From NCBI RefSeq assembly GCF_004115265.2, contig NC_046293.1:24190173-24254172 (forward strand): a DNA stretch of 64,000 bases. The letters are read 5' to 3'. The DNA is from Rhinolophus ferrumequinum (taxonomy: Eukaryota; Chordata; Mammalia; Chiroptera; Rhinolophidae). Shown in pieces: positions 24,971 to 35,525 of this stretch. Both the position numbers and the translations under genes were made by a program. A model generated the notes under the pieces. The model was not told the origin of the DNA. It did no database searches and was given only the letters and a program-made list of their open reading frames with translations. Position 1 is the stretch's first letter, and the number at the start of each line of letters is the position of its first letter.

Positions 24971-25548
24971 AACTCATGGTACTTTGTCAGATAGTTTTAC
25001 TTACCCTTTCTCTCCCCATTCTATGGTCCACAAAGTCTGTCATATGCTGAGAATGGCTCCTTAACCCTCCAATGCTCTTGGTCCACAATTCTTTCAAGAG
25101 ACTCTCTGGGAACCCTTAGGGGCACTCCCAAATAATCCACTAGGCCAGCTCGTAGGCTCCATTAAGACAGGGACTACGGCTACTGGGCTCACCACCACTG
25201 ATGGCTAATGTGGCACCTAACCCATAGATAGGATCATGAAATTCGTGTGGTTGAATCTTGAATGTATGGGTAGAAAGTCTCTTAGCTGGCTTCTTCCCTT
25301 CTCCTCCTCCATGCTAACCCTCTGATCCTCCTTCATCCAGCCCCACTGTCACTTTGCTAAGTACTTTTCTGCTACCATTCTTTGAGACCTGACTTTTCCC
25401 TTTCTCCCTTCTTCTGCACAATCCTCCCCGTCCCCACCTTCAACCTCACATAGGGGAATAAAACACATATGGTTGTAACACAGATACCTGATAACAGAGT
25501 AAAAAAAATCTAAAGATACAAAATACTCTTAAAAATGGTATACTTCTG

Positions 25549-26021
25549 GGCTGGCCTGGTGGCTCAGGCGGTTAGAGCTCCATGCTCCTAACTTCGAAGG
25601 CTGCCGGTTCGATTCCCACATGGGCTCTCAACCACAAGGTTGCCAGTTTAATTCCTCAAGTCCCGCAAGGGATGGTGGGCTCCGCCCCCTGCAACTAAGA
25701 TTGAACACAGCACCTTGAGCTGAGCTGCCTCCCGGATGGCTCAGTTGGTTGGAGTGCATCCTCTCAACCACAAGGTTGCCGGTTCAACTCCCACAGGGGA
25801 TGGTGGGCTGTGCCCCCTGCGGCTGGCAACGGCAACTGGACCTGGAGCTGAGCTGGGCCCTCCACAACTAAGACTGAAAGGACAACAACTTGAAGCTGAA
25901 CGGCACCCTCCACAACTAAGATTGAAAGGACAACAACTTGACTTGGAAAACAGGCCTGGAAGTACACACTGTTCCCCAATAAAGTCCTGTTCCCCTTCCC
26001 CAATGAAAAAAAAAAAGAAAA
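25549..26021 (+). mobile_element. Dimeric tRNA-derived SINE (RHIN type)
   Basis: A full-length SINE of about 470 bases has two tRNA-like units. Box A-like ggctcaggcggttagagctc and box B ggttcgattcccac are followed by ggctcagttggttggag and ggttcaactcccac. The tail carries two near-identical units containing actgaaaggacaacaactt and attgaaaggacaacaactt, and then ccccaataaagtcctgttcc. The exact 12-base target duplication ggtatacttctg occurs at 25537-25548 and 26022-26033. The intact duplication implies a young insertion. Confidence 0.92.
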
Positions 26022-26659
26022 GGTATACTTCTGTAATATTTTGTAATCCTGTAATAGCAATAAGCAGCTAATCCAGGCTCTCTGTGCGTCATCCCAAATG
26101 ACCAGGCTCCTTCCCAAGCACCATTTCTCGGGGCTGCTCTCCATCTTAGAACCTCCTCCTTCCGTCTTTAGCACAAGGGTGAGTTTGGGGGGCAATCCTT
26201 CTCACCCTCATTCCATGAAATAATCTCTACTCAGGGTGCACACATCCTGCTCAGGTCCCTGGTAGTACGTTCTCCTCCTTCGCAATACTCTGCCTTTGTT
26301 TGTCCCTCACCTTCATCATTTTCCTCCCTTTCTCCAGGCCTTTGTGTCCTTGCTTTTACCTTCCTCCTTGATCCAAGCTTTAGCCCCGACTGCTTCCACT
26401 TCTCTGAGCGTCTTATTTCTCCATCTTCTTGGGGGAGCCTCTGACTTGAGAAGGCAGCTTCATATTGGACTTGGTAATTTTTATTGTCTCCCAAGTAACA
26501 GCGTCCCAATGGAGATGAGGACCTCAAATATCATTGTCAGAGCCTTTGTTTTCCTTATGATCACCCCAGGGAAGGGGTTCTACAGGCCAAGACAAATTCC
26601 AAATCCTCTCAAATTAACTGAATTCAGGGTTTTACTGCTTCCCTCTTTTCTCTTTCCTT

Positions 26660-26995
26660 TTTCTTTTTTTTTAAAAAAAGTTTTCTTCAATTGTAGTTGA
26701 CATACGATATTATATTAGTTTCAGGAGTACAACATAGTGATTAGACCTTTATATATATTTGTATACCTTACAAAGTGATCACCCAATAAAATCTAGTACC
26801 CATCTGACACCAAACATAGTGGGTTACAATAATATTGACTATATTCATTATGCTGTACTTTACATCCCCATGACTATTTTTATAACTGGCAATTTATACT
26901 TTTTAACCCTTTTCACCTTTTTGCCCATCCCTCCAATCCCTCTCCCATCTGGCAACCATCAATTTGTTCTCTGTACCATCTTTCTTGGAGATGTT
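26660..26995 (-). mobile_element. Antisense L1 3'-end fragment
   Basis: It begins with a T-rich tract, then caattgtagttgacatacg, tagtttcaggagtacaacat and tctggcaaccatcaatttg, which is the reverse complement of Laurasiatherian L1 3' UTR. A similar piece lies at 30933-31256. Confidence 0.75.
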
Positions 26996-27239
26996 GTGGA
27001 GAAAAGGAAAAAGGCCTTAAAAGAAAACTCAGGGCAGGTAGGGAGACAACTGTTCTGATTTGCATGGTACTGAGGGCTTTCCTGGGATGTGAAGCTTTCT
27101 GTATTAAAACTGAGAAAGTTCTAGGTGAACCAGGACAGGTGGTCCCCCTAAAATGCCAGGGGTTAAAGTGCCAGGGGGTGGTCTGGTATGAAGATGGCAG
27201 GGCGTCAAGAGGGTGAAGAGGCAGTGACCATACCAGCAG

Positions 27240-27640
27240 CTGATACCTGGAACAGTCCAGGGCCTGGGCTCCGCTTTGGGAAACCTAACACTTTGAATAT
27301 GAGGAACTGTCCTGGCCCCGCCTCAGTGGTGTAGCTGCAATGAGTGTTAGGGTCAGAGGAGAAGGCCTCCAGGGACTTGGGACTGGAGAAAGAGCCTGAT
27401 GGTTTGTGTACAGCCCATGAGGGGCTGGTGCTGGGCAGCTGTGCCCCCTGTCCTGCTTTCAGGAGCACCTGCCCCATACTGGGACCTTCTCCCCGGTTGG
27501 CAGGACAACAGAAGTGGCTGTTGCTTTGCAGTGTGTAGCCTGGGCAGGTAAAGCAGAAGTAGCTATCAAAGCAATTATGGCAGAGATGCAGGCACTTCAG
27601 GGCTGGCAGTGCATGGCATGGCACACTGTCTCTGTCTGGG
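27240..27640 (-). pseudogene. Decayed C1r-type EGF and CUB2 exons
   Basis: On the minus strand 27640-27510 reads as an EGF remnant (LKCLHLCHN...YFCFTCPGYTLQ) that aligns with C1R [24 protein letters not shown]. About 27415-27240 reads as a CUB2 start (KPSGSFSS...HCSYTTEAG) that aligns with C1R EPSGYVSS...RCNYSIRVERG. At DNA level gatgg-t-tgtgtacagc and ggccccgc...gtagctgca are shared with 7343-7539. The two pieces are about 100 bases apart, like the 100-base C1R intron. The calcium-binding DLDEC and several Cys are lost. C1R is a closer match than C1s from memory (CxHLCHN). It is not part of C1RL, which begins 3.2 kb downstream. Confidence 0.85.
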
Positions 27641-28049
27641 AGTGGGGAGAGGGAAGAATGATTTGATGGCTTGGACTATGGGAGGGGAGCAGGTCTGAGG
27701 GACAGCTAGCAACTCTTTTCTTAATTTTATCTTCACAAGAGGCTTTTGCTCAGCTTGATTTGTCTGGGGGCACAGGTAGGTGCTGGGATAGGCTTTGAGG
27801 GGTATAGCACTGAGCCTGCACCACCTCCCTGAGCTCCAAGCTCTCCATGTGAGCTGTTCTGTCAATGTGTGATGACTGGATCATAACTAGGTTATAAGCC
27901 ATTGAGTGTTTCAGGTATTTCTACCCTTGTTCCCCTGAGCAATGAGTGCATGGGGCAGACTCCAGGCAGCAGAGCTAAGACTAAAAGAAGCTAAACTAAA
28001 TTTGAGCTCTTGTTCATTTCAAGACAGTTTGCAGTTTGAGGTAAGCCAA

Positions 28050-29130
28050 GTTAACTGCCTACTTGAAAAAAAAAAACAGGCAATACTCTTTGAAGAAACA
28101 TCACAGAATCCATCGTCTTTGTAATGTATCAATCATCACATCCAGTATACAATTCAAAATTACTCTGAATATAAAAAAATGGGAAAACACAAACCATGCT
28201 CAAGAGAAAAGACAACAGAGCCCATTCCCCAAGATGACACAGATGCTGGATTCAGTACCCAAGGATTTTAGCACAAAGATGCAAAGAAAAACATGCTCAT
28301 ATTAAAGAAAACAGATAGGAACATAAGCAGAGAAATAGAAACTTTAAAAAAGAACCAAAAATAAATTCTAGAACTGAAAAATGTAATACATGAAGTTTAA
28401 AAAATCACTGGAGGGGCTTAATAGAAGAATGGAGATGGCAGAGGAAATAGTCCATGATCTTGAAGATAGATACATAAAAATTATCCAATCTGAAATACAG
28501 AGGAAGTTTTTGAAAAAAATGAGCAGAAACTCAGGAACCTGTGGGACAATATAAAAATCTCTAATATATGTGTTTTCAGAGTCCCAGAAGGAGAGGAGAG
28601 AATGAGGCAAAAAAAATATTCAAAGAAATAATGGCTGGTAGTTTCCCAACTTTTGAGAAAGGCATCTATCTTCAGGTTCAAGAAACTCAGTAAACTCAAA
28701 GTAGAATTGAAAATAAACAAAATAGCACACAGAGACACACCATAGTCACACTGCTAAAAACCAAAGATAAAAAGAAAATGTTGAAAGCATCCAAAGAAAA
28801 AGAACACACTACGAACACAGAATAACATTTTCAATATCACTGCTTTGTCCTCAAAAATAATACACATCAGAAGGCAATGGAACAACATCGTTAAAACGCT
28901 GAAAGAAAAGTTATCAACTCAGAGTTGCTTTTCCAGTGAAAATTTTCTTCAAGAAAAAGATGAAATAAAACCATCTTCAGATAAAAAGAAAACTTAGAGA
29001 ATGTGTAGTCAGCAGACCTGTACTATGAGAGATGCTAAAGTTCTTGAGGCTGAGGGAAAGGAATCCAGATGGAACAATAGAACCACAGGATGGATAAAGA
29101 GAAATGGTCAATTTGTAGGTAAATAAAAAA
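28050..29130 (+). mobile_element. Old L1-type LINE fragment
   Basis: Wording such as gtttcccaacttttgagaaag, gagacacaccatagtcacac, ccaaagataaaaagaaaatg and gctgaaagaaaagttatcaa follows ancient L1M/HAL1 sequence in plus sense. Many stops are present and no long frame survives. Confidence 0.65.
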
Positions 29131-29143
29131 TATTTTACATCTT

Positions 29144-29631
29144 GGGGCCGGCCCAGTGGCTCAGGCGGTTGGAGCTCCTTGTTCCTAACTCCGAAGGCTG
29201 CAGGTTCTATTCCCACATGGGCCAGTGGGCTCTCAATCACAAGGTTGCCAGTTCAACTCCTCGAGTCCCGCAAGGGGTGGTGGGCAGCGCCCCCTGCAAC
29301 TAAGATTGAACACAGCACCTTGAGCTGACCTGCCACTGAGCTCCTGGATGGTTCAGTTGGTTGGAGTGAGTCCTCTCAACCACAAGGTTGCTGGTTTGAT
29401 TCCTGCAAGGGATGGTGGGCTGCGCCCCCTGCAACTAGCAACAGCAACTGGACCTGGAGCTGAGCTGCACCCTCCTCAACTAAGACTGAAAGGACAACAA
29501 CTTGAAGCTGAACGGTACCCTCCACAACTAAGATTGAAAGGACAACAACTTGACTTGGAAAAAAGTCCTGCAAGTACACACTGTTCCCCAATAAAGTCCT
29601 GTTCCCCTTCTCCAATAAAATCTTTTAAAAA
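29144..29631 (+). mobile_element. Dimeric tRNA-derived SINE (RHIN type), full length
   Basis: It has the same architecture as 25549-26021, starting ggggccggcccagtggctca and ending ccccttctccaataaaatc. Imperfect target duplications tattttacatctt and tatattacatctt flank it. It has inserted at the end of the old LINE fragment. Confidence 0.9.
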
Positions 29632-29804
29632 AGTATATTACATCTTAATGTCTTTAAAATGCATATGTCTGTTTAAAGCAAAAATTATAACATTGTATTA
29701 CAGGGTTTATAACATGTAAATGTAATATACATGAAAACTGTTACCAGGTTTCTTCATACAATAGTAAATGTAAGACTCCAAAATGAAGGACACAGTTCTC
29801 TCCA

Positions 29805-30160
29805 GAGCAGTGGTTTTCTACTTGTGGTCTTGGGAGCCCTGGGGACCCCTGAGATCCTTCCAAGGGGATTATGAGTCCAAAACTATTTTCATAACAATAC
29901 TAAGATGTCATTTGCTCTTTTCTCTTTGTTTCTCTCATGAGTGTACCAGGGAGTGACCAAAGACTACGTGAGGTGTGACATCATCCCTTGACAACTAACA
30001 GAATTGTGTGCTTATGTATCCTTGTGTTTTAAAATTTTCTCAGTTTTAATTTTTGATACAGTAAATATGAATAGTTATACATAAACAAAAGCTCTTTGGG
30101 GTTCTCAATAATTTTTAAGGGTATAAAGTTTGAGAACAGCTGCCCCAGAGTGACCACTGA
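29805..30160 (+). mobile_element. hAT-type non-autonomous DNA transposon fossil
   Basis: The ends cagagcagtggttttctac and aaagtttgagaacagctg form imperfect inverted repeats typical of hAT elements. The inside (aaaactattttcataacaa, ataaacaaaagctctttgg) matches a mammal-wide family I know but cannot name with certainty. Confidence 0.7.
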
Positions 30161-30932
30161 AAAAAAAATTTTTTTTTAAAGACAAAGAGGTATAGCTAAA
30201 GGCCAATATGTAAATCAAAATGAAATTCTAAACTCTAGACTGGTTTAATTTGAGGGAACTTGTTTCTAAAAGTGTGACCTATTAGCAATCATCCTGGTTT
30301 GTCTGGGACTGAGGCGTTTCTTGGGACATGGGGCTTTCAATTCTAAAGCTGGTTCAGTCCCAGGCAAACCCAGGGCTAGTTATTTCTAGCCCTTCAATCA
30401 TCTATTTTGTTCCCCTTTTCCTCAGCTAAATGTGAGCCCCGAAAAAGCCAAGGCTACATGTGCTCTATGTGTGGGTCCCCAAATATAGGTAAAAGGAGCG
30501 AATAAAGGAAACAAGCTACAAAATTGTAAGTACAATGTGTTCGCAAAAATAGAAAACACAAGAAAAAACTAAAATAGCTGTGACTGTATTAGACTATAGG
30601 GCTATGTGAGATTTATAAAATGTCTCTGATTAGTGAAATTTCTGTAATGTTATGAAATCACTTTAATAATTATAAAATAAATGTATTTAAAATGATAATT
30701 GTGACTAGATGGCCCCTTCTAAGCCAGACAAGATTAAAAGGATGAAGCCATGGATCCTGAAAATGATACCTGGCTCCAGTGGCATCTTTAACTCGTGTGA
30801 TTAATGGGGAAGAACTTTTTGTCCTTGGATGTGAGCTTAAGCCAGGCAGGATCCTTTCAACCTTGGGGAACTTATGTCCGAAGACAAATTCATGCCCTGC
30901 TGTCTCAACTCTCCCCTTCATCTCCAGTTCTT

Positions 30933-31256
30933 TTTATTTTTTTCTTTTTTTTTTTTTGCTTCTAGATTTTTTTTTTAATTTAATTTTTTTATTTAATTTA
31001 TTGGAGTGACAATTGTTAGTAAAATTACATAGACTTCAGGTGTGCAATTCTGTATCACATCATCCATAAATCACACTGTGTGTTCACCACCCAGAGTCAG
31101 CTCCCCTTCCATCACCATACATTTGATCCCCCTCACTCTCATCCCCCACCCCCCAACCCCCTTACCCTCTGGTAACCACCAAATTACATTCCCCAGATTA
31201 ATTTTCAAACCCGTGGCCATCCTGTGGTCACCAACTGCCCTCCAATCCCCTCACCC
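30933..31256 (-). mobile_element. Antisense L1 3' fragment with target-site duplication
   Basis: A T-rich head is followed by ttggagtgacaattgttag and gtgtgttcaccacccagag. Exact 14-base copies of catctccagttctt lie at 30919-30932 and 31257-31270, marking a 3'-end insertion. It landed a few bases inside intron 1 of the decayed C1r-type gene. Confidence 0.85.
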
Positions 31257-31269
31257 CATCTCCAGTTCT

Positions 31270-31535
31270 TACTTACACCTTCTGAGCCTGCTTTTACGGC
31301 CATTAAATTTTATTTCTCATTAACTGAAAAAGAACAAAGGGCAGAAGCTGGAAGAGGGGACAATCTTCAAAGTTCTGATGCGGGGATGGAGAGAAAGCAG
31401 AGGAAGTACATGGGTGTGAGTGCAGGAAGTCCATAAACACATTTTCAGAGTTTGGATTTTTATTTTACTTTTATTTTTGAAATTCCTGTTGGTGCTGCCA
31501 TCTGCTGTCTTGCATGGGGAAAATCCCCCATAGCA
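31270..31535 (-). pseudogene. Decayed exon 1 and promoter of a third C1r-type gene
   Basis: Three blocks match the C1R exon 1 region in order. The junction block (ttacttacac...cctgcttttacgg) matches 10444-10475. The block ggaagaggggacaat matches gcaggaagaggggaccat. The upstream block ggtgctgccatctgctgtct with catgggg matches the C1R CTCF-like block at 10700-10725. The splice donor GTAAGT remains, but the preceding AT of the split start codon has become GT, so the start is lost. With the EGF and CUB2 remnants at 27.2-27.6 kb it outlines a dead third gene on the same strand. Confidence 0.75.
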
Positions 31536-31759
31536 GGGGTGGGGTGGGGATGGTGTGTCAGTCCAGATCAGGAAAGTTTGCCTGCAGCTTTCTCTGGACA
31601 GGAGGAAGTAAAGGGGACACCTGCCTATTTTTGAACTTCACTTTCTTTAGACTTCTAGAGGGGTAGATGAGGAGATGTGGATCCCTGCTGCTGGGTGCTC
31701 AAGACGGTGTCTGAGCTTAGGGCTGGGAGCCATACCATTTTGTGGCTGGTCAGGTTCTT

Positions 31760-32076
31760 TTTTTTTTTTTTTTGTAATCCTCGCTTTTAAGCTTAATACA
31801 GTGACATCCGTATTTATTTATTTAATACAGTATTTTTTATTTATTTAAATTTTTATTGGGGAACAGTGTATTTTTCCAGTACCCATCAGCTCCAAGTCAA
31901 GTCGTTTTTTTTTTCCCCCCCAATCTAGTTGTGGAGGGCGCAGCTCAGCTCCAAGTCAAGTCGTTGTTTTCAATCTAGTTGTGGAGGGTGCAGCTCACTG
32001 GCCCATGTGGGAATCAAGCTGGCGACCTGGGTGTCATGAGCACTGCGCTCTAAGCAACTGAGCCAACCTCTCGCCC
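31760..32076 (-). mobile_element. Antisense tRNA-derived SINE, RHIN-related, shortened
   Basis: On the minus strand it reads as a SINE head with box B-like sequence, then acaacgacttgacttgg and an A-rich tail. Flanking copies of ctggtcaggtt at 31746 and 32077 look like target duplications. The body is diverged and shorter than the full dimer. Confidence 0.75.
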
Positions 32077-32209
32077 CTGGTCAGGTTTTTACTGGTCTAA
32101 GTCACCCACCTCTCATCCTTTGCCAGCGTGGCAAAAATTGAGGCTATAGTGCTAGGATGAGGGTCATTTGTTATGAAATTCAAGGTTGAGAAAGTGTTAT
32201 CTGTTGTTA

Positions 32210-32560
32210 CATACTAAATCATTTGTACACTAAGCAGGTTAAAACAACAAATGTATTATTTCACATAGTGTTGGGAATCTAGAAGCAGCTGACAGGGGTG
32301 ATTTTGGCTCAGAGTCTCTCACACGGCTTCAATCAAAGTGTTGGCCAGGGCTTCCATCGTCTGAAGGTTTGACTAGGGTTGGAGGATCTGCTTCCAAGAT
32401 GGCTCGCTCACACAGCTGTGGGCAGGAGGCCTCAGTTTCTTGACACATTACCCTCTTCGTAGGATACTTGAGTGTCCTCATGACATGGCAGCTGGCCTTC
32501 CCCAGAGTAATATAAGATAAAAAGGACAAGGCTGAGGCCAAAAACATCTTGGATTCCTGA
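32210..32560 (+). repeat. Ancient mammal-wide interspersed repeat, class unresolved
   Basis: The pattern aggttaaaacaacaaatg, ctgaaggtttgactagg, gcttccaagatggctcg and caggaggcctcagtttc belongs to a common ancient mammalian repeat. I cannot assign its class from memory. It is a fossil with no gene content. Confidence 0.5.
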
Positions 32561-34337
32561 TCAACTCTCTAAGATCTAAGACTCTGGTTTAAAAATTCAG
32601 TCATTCCTGAGATCCACGGCTCTGTGTGCCCCTGGAAGGGCTGGGGTGGGATCCACGCATCTCCCTACGGCTGTTGTCTCCTCCCCTCTTCTTCACTGGT
32701 GTCTCTGGTGACCATCTTTTTCATCTGAGGATGAATGGAGCAGCCTGATTTGAATGAAAATAGGGGTCTTGTCAGGGTGAGTATGCAGGTGGGAAAGTGT
32801 GTACGTGCGTGCATGCGTGTGTGTCTAGTGGGGAGTGGAATATCCTAGAAGGTGGCAGAGGGGGTAGGACTGAACTTTGTGGATCTCTGGCTCCCGCTTC
32901 AGTGAGCAGCGCCCCCTGCTGCCCACAGGGCAAACAGCCTCCCAAGCTCTGGACAGTCTCAGTAGATCCAGGCCCCCAGCCCCGTGCAGATGTCTCTGAA
33001 GCTGCTCAGTCCTCCTCTGGTTGCTTGTGTTCCTTTGGGGGTCTTCAGGCCTCTTGTTGGACTCTGGTTCCTGGATGGGTGGGGTCGAGTGGAGGAAGTG
33101 GACCTGCGGATGCTTTGGATGCTCATGTCACAGGAGTTTTGCGAGTTGAGGCCATTTTCACTTGAGCCTGACAGTCACCATGGAGGCCTCCAAGCTTCTG
33201 AGTCAGATCCTCTGGCAGACTCCAGTGAAGGACGCTGAACTGACATGAAGAGCACAGAGAACAGTCCTGTGGGGGAAGGCTTGGACATCAGAGTGGCTGG
33301 GACAGTGTGTTGTCCTGGTGACTTAGGCAATGGGTGAATACACATGGAGCATTGTCCTTCAGCTTCTCTGTACCTCGGAAAGGGACAAGGTAGGACCCAG
33401 CAGCCCTCAGAGCTTCTGCTGGGCAGCTCTGCTGAGAGGAGGGCTCTCCACTCCCCAATGGGGTCATCTGCAGAGAGGCTGAGCAGGGAATAAGCTATTC
33501 AGTTCCACTCTGAGTTCTCTTCTTGTTCTTTTCCAAATGCATTTCAGGGTGCATGGCAGAGTCAATGTTACAAGCCTAGTTCTTCTTGGCCAGAGCCCCA
33601 GTGACTGTCCTGAATGTGTAGAGGGCCTAGACTTTACAGGACAAGGGACAGGAGTGTTCATCTAATGAGCACAGGCCAAGGACTTTCCAACAATTCTCAC
33701 TTCCCATCCCAGCCAGGCTCTGTCCTCACCCCACACTGAATCCTCTTTTCTCTGACTCTTGCCCCACAGGACTTTTATTCTGAAAGAACCAAGGCAGCTG
33801 GAGGTAGGGAGGTGCCAGAGGCTGGAGCTGGCTCTGACCCTGAACAGGCCCTATCCTTCTGGTTTGTTTTCCAGGGCAGTAATTCGGACGACCCTAAGGG
33901 AGGGGCCTTGCTGTCCTCAGTTCTCTCCTTTATCCTCTGTCCCTAGCCTTGGCCTTTAAGCAGAGGGTCGCTATAGCCAGGCCTACTGGTCTTCTTCCTA
34001 CTGTTGTCTTCATACCCCCTGCCCTGCATCTTTCTAGCCCTTGGCATTGTATCCTCCATCTGCTTCCCTTTTCAGTCTTTTTGGCCTTCTTGCTGTCCTT
34101 TTCAAAGCAGACAGCAGACATGGAGGCCAGGTCACTATTTAGAAGTTTCCCAGCTTCCCCCAGCACTGGACAAAGGTCTCACCCAGTCCATTCCTTCTCC
34201 TCCAACATGTAGAATGAAAGTATAAGATAGCCAGGATGCATTCAGATACTGGTAAACTGAGCTCTGGGGGAAGGGAGGCGTGCCTTGGGCCTGGTTTTGT
34301 TGAGCATATGAGACTTTCTCCAAGAGAAGAACAAGTA
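32561..34337. other. Stretch without a recognised gene
   Basis: Mostly unique, moderately GC-rich sequence between the C1r-type relics and RBP5. CAGCGCCCCCTGCTGCC at 32907-32923 is a good reverse CTCF core match. Short open frames here show no known domain. A non-coding transcript antisense to C1RL is annotated in human in this general position, but I see nothing that identifies it. Confidence 0.4.
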
Positions 34338-34640
34338 GGGGCCAGCCCAGTGGCTCAGGTAGTTGGAGAGCTATGCTCCTAATGCCGAGGGTGCCGGTTC
34401 GATTCCCACATGGGCCAGTGAGCTGTGCCTTCTACAGCTAAGATTGTGAATAACAGCTCTCCCTGGAGAGCTGTGCTGAGTGGACCGCAGCCAGCGTGAG
34501 TGAGTGGCCACTGGCTGGCAGCACAAGGCTCATAATACCAGCATGGGCCAGGGAGCTGTGTCCTACACAACTAGACTGAGAAACAACGGCTTGAACCGGA
34601 GTGGGGAGGGGAGGCGGAAGAAAGGAAAAAAAAGACAAGG
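34338..34640 (+). mobile_element. tRNA-derived SINE, different tail from RHIN dimer
   Basis: The head ggggccagcccagtggctca and box B ggttcgattcccac are shared with the dimeric SINE. The second half (gtgaataacagctctccctg, gctgtgtcctacacaactag) is distinct, so it is a separate subfamily. It ends in an A-rich tail. Confidence 0.8.
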
Positions 34641-34680
34641 AAATGGACAAAAATACTGTACCAATAGCTCCTGTTTAAAT

Positions 34681-35106
34681 TTTTTTTTTTTTTAAGATTT
34701 TTATTGGGGCAGGGGAACAGGACTTTATTGGGAAACAGTGTGTTTTTCCCAGGACCCATCAGCTCCAAGTCAAGTTGTTGTCCTTTCAATCTTAGTTGTG
34801 AAGGGCGCAGCTCAGCTCCAAGTCCAGTCGCTGTTGTCCAATCTTAGTTGCAGGGGGCGCAGCCCACCATCCCTTGAGGGAGTCGAATGGGCAACCTTGT
34901 GTTTGAGATCACCCGCTCTAACCAACTGAGACATCTGGCCACCCAGGAGCTCAGCAGGAGCTCAGTGGCAGCTCAGCTGCAGCTCATTGTCTTCATTCTA
35001 GTTGCAGAGGGTGCAGCTTGCTGGCCCATGTGGGAATCGAACCGGCAGCCCTGTTGCCCAGAGCTTGTGCTCTAACCAACTGAGCCACCCGTCCACCAGT
35101 CCGCCC
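34681..35106 (-). mobile_element. Antisense dimeric RHIN-type SINE
   Basis: The reverse complement carries both tRNA-like units and the repeated tail. Exact 13-base target duplications ctcctgtttaaat lie at 34668-34680 and 35107-35119. It inserted about 30 bases after the plus-strand SINE, leaving the two head-to-head of opposite orientation. Confidence 0.9.
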
Positions 35107-35168
35107 CTCCTGTTTAAATTCTTGAACGCCAGTCACAGTTTTCCAAAAGGGTCCACCGGGATAGAATT

Positions 35169-35174
35169 TTTATT
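35169..35174 (-). promoter_or_regulatory. RBP5: Candidate RBP5 poly(A) signal
   Basis: AATAAA on the minus strand lies about 350 bases past the RBP5 stop. The young antisense SINE begins 60 bases further on. Positional evidence only. Confidence 0.45.
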
Positions 35175-35525
35175 AACCCCCAAATACTCAGAGCTTAGTT
35201 CTTTCTTAGATGGAAAATAAGAGGCCAAATGAACAAAAGAGAGTTGACATCAGTTATTCTCAAGGGCCCTTACCCCTTTGCCTGTTTTTTTCATCCTGAA
35301 GGCCAGTCCTTGAACTGGATATGAGGTCACTATTGGGCAGTGGAGTGCAAAAAAGAAGGGACTTTGGCCTTGGGGGCTGCAATTATAGATTAACATAGGG
35401 AGGGGTGAGGAGGCACCCAGAGGGAGGGTGAAGTGGCCTGAGAAAGGGACTGCTGACCTGGGACAATCTGGGTTTGAAGGGATACAAGCAAGAGCTGTCT
35501 GGAGGGACCCTCAGCTCCTCTCCGG

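Noticed and set aside
25600-25800. tRNA-like A and B boxes
   Set aside because: They belong to SINE copies; no complete cloverleaf or discriminator end is present, so no tRNA gene is called here or in the other SINEs.
27344-27538. A plus-strand open frame across the EGF/CUB2 relic
   Set aside because: It is the antisense shadow of the decayed C1r-type exons, which read on the minus strand.
30670-30921. A minus-strand frame with FQD..L.P resembling the CUB1 motif of C1RL (FQDFDLEP), placed where exon 2 of the dead C1r-type gene would be
   Set aside because: Only about half of the aligned bases agree over a 26-base core and the upstream residues do not align without gaps. The position is attractive but the evidence is too weak to call an exon.
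32797-33238. Two overlapping frames of 84 and 122 codons in GC-rich sequence
   Set aside because: No recognised domain, and the reading direction and human synteny suggest no coding gene between C1RL and RBP5. A non-coding transcript cannot be excluded.
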